NCBI GenBank assembly: GCA_934271265.1
Contig: CAKQRE010000001.1
Span: 1 to 64,000, forward strand
Length of the DNA stretch: 64,000 bases
DNA from: an uncultured Clostridia bacterium
Lineage (GTDB): Bacteria > Bacillota > Clostridia > Christensenellales > Borkfalkiaceae
Direction: 5' to 3'
Below are positions 59,576 through 64,000 of this stretch, in pieces. The translations under genes and the position numbers were made by a program. Position 1 is the first letter of the stretch, and each line of letters opens with the position of its first letter. The notes under the pieces are model-generated. The model was given only the letters and a program-made list of their open reading frames with translations, had not been told where the DNA came from and searched no databases.

Positions 59576-59578
59576 AAT
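59550..59578 (+). promoter_or_regulatory. Near-consensus sigma-A promoter for the YugP-type gene
   Basis: TTGACA (59550-59555), a 17-base spacer and TAAAAT (59573-59578). The -35 is consensus. It overlaps the 3' end of the upstream gene and predicts a start near 59585, leaving a leader of about 200 bases. Confidence 0.75.
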
Positions 59579-59788
59579 AGACCCGATAAGGTTCCGCCGC
59601 ACGGAAAAACAGGGGCAAACGGACTTGGCGCATTCTTCGGAAACCGGATCGGAACGGAGAGAACCGGAACGCGATGCCCGTAAACGAATACAACAGGCAT
59701 GCGCCCGTAGAGAACCACAACCGGCGCCGCCCGCCACCCGCATTTTCCGCAGCAGGTCGCTTATACTACAACCGAACGAGGTGATACA
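59579..59788 (+). promoter_or_regulatory. Structured 5' leader of the YugP-type gene
   Basis: The 210 bases between promoter and start codon are GC-rich and carry competing complementary segments: GGCGCAT (59627-59633) with ATGCGCC (59699-59705), or GCGATGCC (59671-59678) with GGCATGCGC (59696-59704). The two pairings exclude each other. A small in-frame ORF across it looks non-coding. I do not recognise a riboswitch, SRP RNA, RNase P or 6S motif. Confidence 0.4.
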
Positions 59789-60511
59789 TTGTTTACCATT
59801 CTCTATTACGGATCTTTCATTTTACTGATCCCGGGCATCATACTTGCCTTTATCGCGCAAATTTTAGTTAAAACAACGTTCAAGAAATATTCTTCCGTAC
59901 AGTCGAGATCGGGCTGGCTCGCAAACGAAATGAGCGAGATGCTTCTCGAAAAAAACGACTGCAACGGCGTGATCGTACAGAGTATTCCCGGCGATCTCAC
60001 GGATAACTATAATCCCTCGACGGACGTTCTCAGTCTTTCCGAATCGGTCTACGGAAAATCGAGTATCGCCGCGCTCGGCGTAGCCGCGCATGAATGCGGA
60101 CACGCCTGTCAGAAACATTCCGGATCGATCCTTCTCCGCCTGCGTTCGATCCTCGTTCCGATCACCAATATCGGTTCCCGTCTCGCGGTTCCCGTCGCCA
60201 TTCTCGGGCTGATCCTCGAATGGATGCTTGCCGGAACGCAGAACGCGGGTTCCTATATCCTCACGTTCGGAATCCTTCTTTATTCTCTTTCCACAATCTT
60301 CGCTTTGCTCACGCTTCCCGTGGAGATCAACGCCTCCGGAAGAGCGCTTTCCATGCTGAAACAGTCCGAAGTTCTCGAAAAAGACGAGCTTCGCGGGGCG
60401 AAAAAGGTTCTTACGGCTGCCGCACTCACTTACGTTGCGTCTCTTGTCGTTTCCATCTTATATCTTCTGCGGTTCATCGTTCTGATCTCCGCTTCCCGCA
60501 AGAAAAGATGA
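59789..60511 (+). CDS. yugP: YugP-family membrane zinc metallopeptidase
   Basis: 240 aa. An N-terminal helix (about 5-25), then the zinc motif HECGH (His101, Glu102, His105) and further helices (about 122-142, 150-170, 206-232). The C-terminal-side glutamate-bearing stretch PVEINASGRAL is conserved in the family and probably gives the third zinc ligand. YugP proteins are neutral zinc metallopeptidases of the membrane with little-known substrates. The start is a TTG with GAGGTGA upstream; no ATG gives a better fit and the family begins at this point. It has its own promoter and a long leader. Confidence 0.9.
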   Translation: MFTILYYGSFILLIPGIILAFIAQILVKTTFKKYSSVQSRSGWLANEMSEMLLEKNDCNGVIVQSIPGDLTDNYNPSTDVLSLSESVYGKSSIAALGVAAHECGHACQKHSGSILLRLRSILVPITNIGSRLAVPVAILGLILEWMLAGTQNAGSYILTFGILLYSLSTIFALLTLPVEINASGRALSMLKQSEVLEKDELRGAKKVLTAAALTYVASLVVSILYLLRFIVLISASRKKR

Positions 60512-60554
60512 AAATTCCCGTCGTATATTTCCGCGGCGCACGAATAACCGCCGT

Positions 60555-60838
60555 TAGGCTTAGCATTCGCTATCACTAATCACCTTAAAGGCTTCTTTTT
60601 CGCCCTTTTCCCCGATTTCTCTATTGATGTACAATAAAGTACTATCGATTTCGAAATCAGGAAAAATCATCGAAAAATAAGCTCTTTAAGGCGCGAAGCG
60701 TTTTTACGGATGAAAAATCGTGTTTTGACAAGGCAAACGCTCAAAATAATACTCTTCCGTATATTGCCGAGCGTTTAACACAGTCATAAACCGATTTTTC
60801 GCCGTAAAAATAGTTAGTGATAACGAATGCTAAGCCTA
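60555..60838. mobile_element. MITE-like element with 25-bp terminal inverted repeats
   Basis: TAGGCTTAGCATTCGCTATCACTAA at the left end (60555-60579) is matched by its inverse at 60814-60838 with one difference. The 284-bp interior has no gene and holds further inverted repeats (TTTTACGG-GAAAAATCG types near 60705 and 60800, AAACGCTC/GAGCGTTT), so the whole can fold on itself. No clear target-site duplication was found. A partial copy lies at 1022-1096. The non-coding gap 60512-60910 is filled by this element plus a terminator. Confidence 0.65.
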
Positions 60839-60864
60839 CGAAAAAACGAAATCGAACGCATCAA

Positions 60865-60892
60865 AAAAAACGACCTTTAAAGGTCGTTTTTT
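60865..60892. terminator. Bidirectional terminator after the decarboxylase gene
   Basis: A perfect palindrome: six A, CGACC, TTTAAA, GGTCG, six T. It serves the minus-strand decarboxylase gene (stop at 60911) and can also stop plus-strand transcripts coming through the MITE-like element. Confidence 0.85.
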
Positions 60893-60910
60893 CATGCTTA
60901 TTATTTCACG

Positions 60911-62323
60911 TTATTTCAAAAGGCGGGACGCGCACTCCGCAAGGCGGTTCAGCGTTTCTTCGATGTCCCGATCCGTCGTTTCGGGATGAATGGCGCACAT
61001 TCTCAGCACTTTCCGCCCCGACAGTTCCGTGGTATAGATCTGCGCAAAGCCGCTTTCCGTGATCTCTTTCGCAATGCGGCAATTCATCTCGTCGCGCCGC
61101 GTTTCGTCCGCGATCTCTTCCGGAGCGAAACGGAAATTCACGATACCGAGACAGGCAGGCGAAACGATCTCCCACCCGCGGAAGGAAGAAATCTTTTTCT
61201 CCGCAAGCGAAGCCAGCCTGCACCCGTGGTCGACCACGCGACCCATTTCTTCGCTGCCGAGAACCTGCAACGTAAACCACAGTTTCAGACTGCGCGAAGG
61301 TCTTGTCAGTTCGGGACCGAGATCCCAGAATTCCACGCTGTCGGGAGAACTTTCGGCGTCTTTCAGATATTCCGGGTGAGCGGCAAAACTGTGAACGAGA
61401 TCGTTTTTATCCCGCACGAGAACAAGGCTGCATCCGTAAGTCTGCAACATCCATTTATGCGCGTCCCAGCTTAAACTGTCCGAAAACTCGATACCGTCCA
61501 GCTTTTTCTTTTCCGTTTCCGACAGAAGCGCCGTCGCGCCGTACGCACCGTCCACGTGCATCCACATGCCGTATTGTTTGCAGATCTCCGCGATCTTACG
61601 CAAAGGATCCACACTGCCCGTGTTCGTCGTTCCCGCAGACCCGACGACGGCAAAGGGAACCAACCCTTCGGCGGCGTCCTTTTCGACCATGCGTTTCAAA
61701 GCGTCGATATCCATGCGGAAAAGAGGATCGCAAGGGATCTTGCGGATCTGCTCTTCGTAAAAACCGATGATATGCAATCCTTTCGCGACCGAAGCATGCG
61801 TCTGCCCCGAAATGTAGATAACGGCTTTTTCCCTTGTTTCCCTCGTGAGTTTCGCGTCTCTTGCGGCGGTCAGCGCGGTAAGATTCGCAACCGACCCGCC
61901 CGAAACGAAAATGCCGCCTGCCGTTTCCGGATATCCGGCGCGATCCGCCATCCACCGAACGAGTTTCTTCTCGATCAGATCCGCCGCGGGCGCATTCACC
62001 TTGCATGCCGCGTGCGGATTGAAAGCGTTCGTCATCACGTCTCCCATCCAGGACAAAAGGGAGGCGGTGGAAGGCACGCAGGCAAACGCGCGCGGGTGCT
62101 GGGAAAACAGCACGTGCGAATACACGTCCGCAAGCATCTCTTCGTAAACCTCTTTCGCGTTTCTGCCCTTTTTCGGCACGGTTTCCCCGTTCAGCTCGTC
62201 GCGGGAAGCCGTTTCCACGGGCATAAAAAAGGGTCTGTCTTCCAGTTCGTTATAAAATTCCACCGTGCGCGCCACAAAATCGCGCGCAAGCTCTCCGATT
62301 TCCTCGTTCGTTTTATTATTCAC
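60911..62323 (-). CDS. Group II pyridoxal-phosphate amino acid decarboxylase
   Basis: 470 aa from a GTG at 62323, which has AAGGAG ten bases upstream; a longer frame from a TTG at 62374 would begin inside the promoter. Diagnostic residues of the aromatic-L-amino-acid/glutamate/histidine decarboxylase fold are present: FVSGGSVANLTAL (phosphate binding), His176 in QTHAS (stacks on PLP), Asp258 in HVDGAYG and the Schiff-base Lys290 in WDAHKWM. It should release CO2 from an amino acid, perhaps an aromatic one (tyrosine, DOPA or tryptophan type), but the substrate cannot be fixed from sequence. Length fits the family. It is transcribed divergently from a LysR gene, its probable regulator. No antiporter gene, common in acid-resistance decarboxylase systems, is adjacent. 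Confidence 0.93.
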   Translation of the reverse strand: MNNKTNEEIGELARDFVARTVEFYNELEDRPFFMPVETASRDELNGETVPKKGRNAKEVYEEMLADVYSHVLFSQHPRAFACVPSTASLLSWMGDVMTNAFNPHAACKVNAPAADLIEKKLVRWMADRAGYPETAGGIFVSGGSVANLTALTAARDAKLTRETREKAVIYISGQTHASVAKGLHIIGFYEEQIRKIPCDPLFRMDIDALKRMVEKDAAEGLVPFAVVGSAGTTNTGSVDPLRKIAEICKQYGMWMHVDGAYGATALLSETEKKKLDGIEFSDSLSWDAHKWMLQTYGCSLVLVRDKNDLVHSFAAHPEYLKDAESSPDSVEFWDLGPELTRPSRSLKLWFTLQVLGSEEMGRVVDHGCRLASLAEKKISSFRGWEIVSPACLGIVNFRFAPEEIADETRRDEMNCRIAKEITESGFAQIYTTELSGRKVLRMCAIHPETTDRDIEETLNRLAECASRLLK

Positions 62324-62356
62324 CCTGCTCCGTCTCCTTGACAAATTCCGCGTTAT

Positions 62357-62409
62357 ATGATAACATATTTCCAACTATTTGTAAAATTCATTATTTTAAT
62401 GAATATAAT
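62357..62409. promoter_or_regulatory. Divergent promoters and LysR-type operator
   Basis: Minus strand (decarboxylase): TTTACA (62380-62385), 17 bases, TATCAT (62357-62362). Plus strand (lysR): TATAAT at 62404-62409 with a weaker TTGTAA 19 bases upstream. Between them an inverted repeat ATTCATTA-TTT-TAATGAAT (62386-62404) abuts the decarboxylase -35 box and overlaps the lysR promoter. It fits the T-N11-A LysR site type, placed for activation of the decarboxylase and autorepression. Confidence 0.7.
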
Positions 62410-62431
62410 CAATTATTTTGATAGGTGAAAT

Positions 62432-63313
62432 ATGGAGCTGCGGAATCTCGCCACTTTTTTGAAAATTGCAGAACTCGGAAACTTCACGCGGACGGCGGAA
62501 ACCCTCGGATACACGCAATCCGCCGTCACAATGCAGATCAAACAGCTGGAAAAGGAACTCGGTGCGCCGCTTTTCGAGCGGATCGGCAGAAAGATCCGCC
62601 TGACGGAAGCGGGCGAACGGCTTTTGCCTTACGCCATAGAGGCAACGGAACTGATAAAAAGCGCGAGGCAGGCGGTAAACCGCGCGGACGATAAAGGGGG
62701 AAAACTGAGGATCGGCACGGGGGAATCGTATGCGATCAGCGTTTTGCCGCGCATTTTCGCCGCTTTAAAGGAAAGATTTCCGAAGGCGGAGATCGAGGTT
62801 GCCACGGGAGACGTTACGGAACTGTTGGAAAAACTGAAACGAAACGAGGTGGACGCCGTTTACTTTCTCGACCGCAAGATCTACCTTCCCGAATGGGTGA
62901 AATCATTCGAAAAGCCGATCAGGATCCACTTCACCGCCGCGGCAAACGATCCGCTTGCCAAAAAGAAAAAAATCCCGCTGAAAAGGCTTGTGGAAGAGCC
63001 GTGGTTTCTGACCGAAAAAGGGGTAAATTACCGTTATGCGATGGAACAGATCCTTGCAAAACAGGGGCTTGCCATCCACCCGTTTCTGGAAATAAGCAAT
63101 ACGGGCGTCATCACGCGATTCGTTGCCGCGGGCAAAGGGATCTCCTTTTTACCCGAATACGTCATCGCCCCGCTCGTGAAAGAAGGCACCCTTGCCGTGC
63201 TTGACGCCGATTGCCCGGAAATCGTTATGTACGGACAACTCGTTTGCCACAGAAATAAATTCGCCACCCCTTTGCTTACGGAATTTATCCGCCTTGCCTC
63301 TGCCGAATCATGA
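62432..63313 (+). CDS. LysR-type transcriptional regulator
   Basis: 293 aa. The N-terminal winged helix-turn-helix (MELRNLATFLKIAELGNFTRTAETLGYTQSAVTMQIKQLE) is canonical. The effector domain follows with GKLRIGTGESYAISVLPRIF at its start and VITRFVAAGKGISFLPEYVI near its end. It probably controls the divergent decarboxylase gene through the inverted repeat at 62386-62404, responding to an amino acid or related small molecule. The AGGTG box is close to the ATG. No terminator was seen directly after it. Confidence 0.95.
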   Translation: MELRNLATFLKIAELGNFTRTAETLGYTQSAVTMQIKQLEKELGAPLFERIGRKIRLTEAGERLLPYAIEATELIKSARQAVNRADDKGGKLRIGTGESYAISVLPRIFAALKERFPKAEIEVATGDVTELLEKLKRNEVDAVYFLDRKIYLPEWVKSFEKPIRIHFTAAANDPLAKKKKIPLKRLVEEPWFLTEKGVNYRYAMEQILAKQGLAIHPFLEISNTGVITRFVAAGKGISFLPEYVIAPLVKEGTLAVLDADCPEIVMYGQLVCHRNKFATPLLTEFIRLASAES

Positions 63314-63372
63314 AAACCATTCTCGTCGTCCGGTCACGCGTTTTTCCTTTTGATTGCAATACGTTATAACCG

Positions 63373-63805
63373 TGTCATTTTGTCATTCCGACCCAGCCTG
63401 CCTTTCTTGTCGTTCTGACCCGCCTTTCTTGTCATTCTGACCCGACCTGCTTGACGGGCTTCGGAAGAATCTAAGAAAGGCATTTTTGCTGATCGTATTT
63501 CGTATTATTTGCTTTTTCGATCGTGTCTCGTAAAACCATATCGTTTTGTCATTCTGACCTGCCTTTCTTGTCATTCCGACCCAGCCTGCCTTTCTTGTCA
63601 TTCCGACCTGCCTTTCTTGTCATTCTGACCCAGCCTGCCTGACGGGCTTCGGAAGAATCTAAGAAAGGCTTTCATTATGTTTTGCCCTTCGGCGGCGCCA
63701 CCGAGGGGTCATCCTGACGGGCTTGGGAAGAATCTAAGGATGGGGGAAAAAACGCCTTCGTCATCCTGAGCCTTGCTTCGTAGCCCTACCCGCGAAGGAT
63801 CTAAA
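63373..63805 (+). repeat. Array of TCATTCTGA-type repeats
   Basis: About 24-base units of the form CTTGTCATTCTGACCCGCCT occur in tandem (63373-63445 and 63546-63640), each array ending in the full unit with GACGGGCTTCGGAAGAATCTAAGAAAGG (to about 63478 and 63668). Two further single units follow (63707-63740 and 63760-63803). Frames across it encode repetitive nonsense peptides. It joins the 176-bp element on its right, mirroring the left end of the window. The rest of 63314-64000 holds no gene. Confidence 0.8.
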
Positions 63806-63811
63806 AACACC

Positions 63812-63987
63812 CCAAGTTTTCGCCCTACCTGACGGGCTGACAGAGACAAGAAAACGCCACAAACAAATATAATCTGAAAGTTTCAATACCGATAAAGGCT
63901 CCGTCCCTTAAGGACTAAGGGCGTACGATAAGTAATTGTTATGATAAACCCGCATGGGATAAACGGAGTTCTCGGAAAAAGGTGATG
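63812..63987 (+). repeat. 176-bp dispersed element, inverted copy of 349-524
   Basis: It matches the reverse complement of 349-524 without gaps and with 14 differences. It carries the same small hairpin (CCCTTAAGGACTAAGGG). The element may continue past the window edge. The two copies lie in opposite orientation around all complete genes of the window. Confidence 0.8.
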
Positions 63988-64000
63988 AAGCCGGGAAAAA

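Noticed and set aside
59550..59828. 92-codon frame across the YugP leader
   Set aside because: Starts with TTG inside the -35 box, has no ribosome binding site, and its sequence is better explained by RNA pairing.
63383..63601. 72-codon frame with repeated MTRKAG peptide on the minus strand
   Set aside because: It is a translation of the TCATTCTGA tandem repeats; the repeats occur in all frames and on both ends of the window.

Overview
The window reads as chromosomal DNA of an endospore-forming, low-to-moderate-GC Firmicute, most likely an uncultured gut Clostridia lineage (a Christensenellales-type genome is my guess, not shown). Grounds: AGGAGG-type ribosome binding sites, many lipoproteins with a lipobox, a gerA-type spore germination operon, a YugP-type zinc peptidase, and very large BspA-like LRR_5 surface proteins with InlB/Listeria-Bacteroides repeats. 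No rRNA, tRNA, prophage, insertion sequence or CRISPR was seen.

Layout. (1) 1-1238: start of a truncated lipoprotein gene, then about 1 kb of non-coding, repeat-rich DNA ending in the terminator of the next operon. (2) 17666 down to 1239, minus strand: apparent operon of a 2458-aa subtilase fused to LRR_5 repeats, a 500-aa lipoprotein, an unusually long OppA, then OppB, OppC, OppD, OppF and a small membrane protein. This looks like a digest-and-import unit for extracellular protein. (3) 34291 down to 18056, minus strand: apparent operon of a two-helix membrane protein, a MoxR AAA+ ATPase, a DUF58 protein and two VWA membrane proteins, followed by a 955-aa LRR_5 lipoprotein and a 1733-aa beta-rich repeat lipoprotein. 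(4) 43799-34554 and 53519-44304, minus strand: two tandem paralogous lipoprotein genes of about 9.2 kb each (3081 and 3071 aa) with the same domain order. (5) 53904-57699, plus strand: gerA-gerB-gerC operon, closed by a 17-bp-stem bidirectional hairpin. (6) 57803-60511: a possible Myb/RsfA-like regulator, an unrecognised 313-aa protein, and a YugP-family peptidase with a structured leader. (7) 60555-60838: MITE-like element with inverted termini. (8) 60911-63313: divergent group II PLP decarboxylase and LysR regulator. (9) 63373-64000: TCATTCTGA-type tandem repeats and an inverted copy of a 176-bp element also present at 349-524.

The strongest signal beyond gene annotation is regulatory. A palindrome TTATA-N5-TATAA (one copy has one mismatch) lies upstream of all four large minus-strand surface transcription units: subtilase-Opp, MoxR-VWA, and each giant LRR gene. 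In three sites an extended -10 element TGATATAA(T/G) sits exactly 6 bp from the palindrome, and in a fourth a TATAAA does. The simplest reading is one regulator that controls a local regulon of surface proteins, secreted protease, peptide uptake and a MoxR-VWA assembly or stress module. The regulator is not identifiable here. All coordinates, spacings and identity counts were read by eye.
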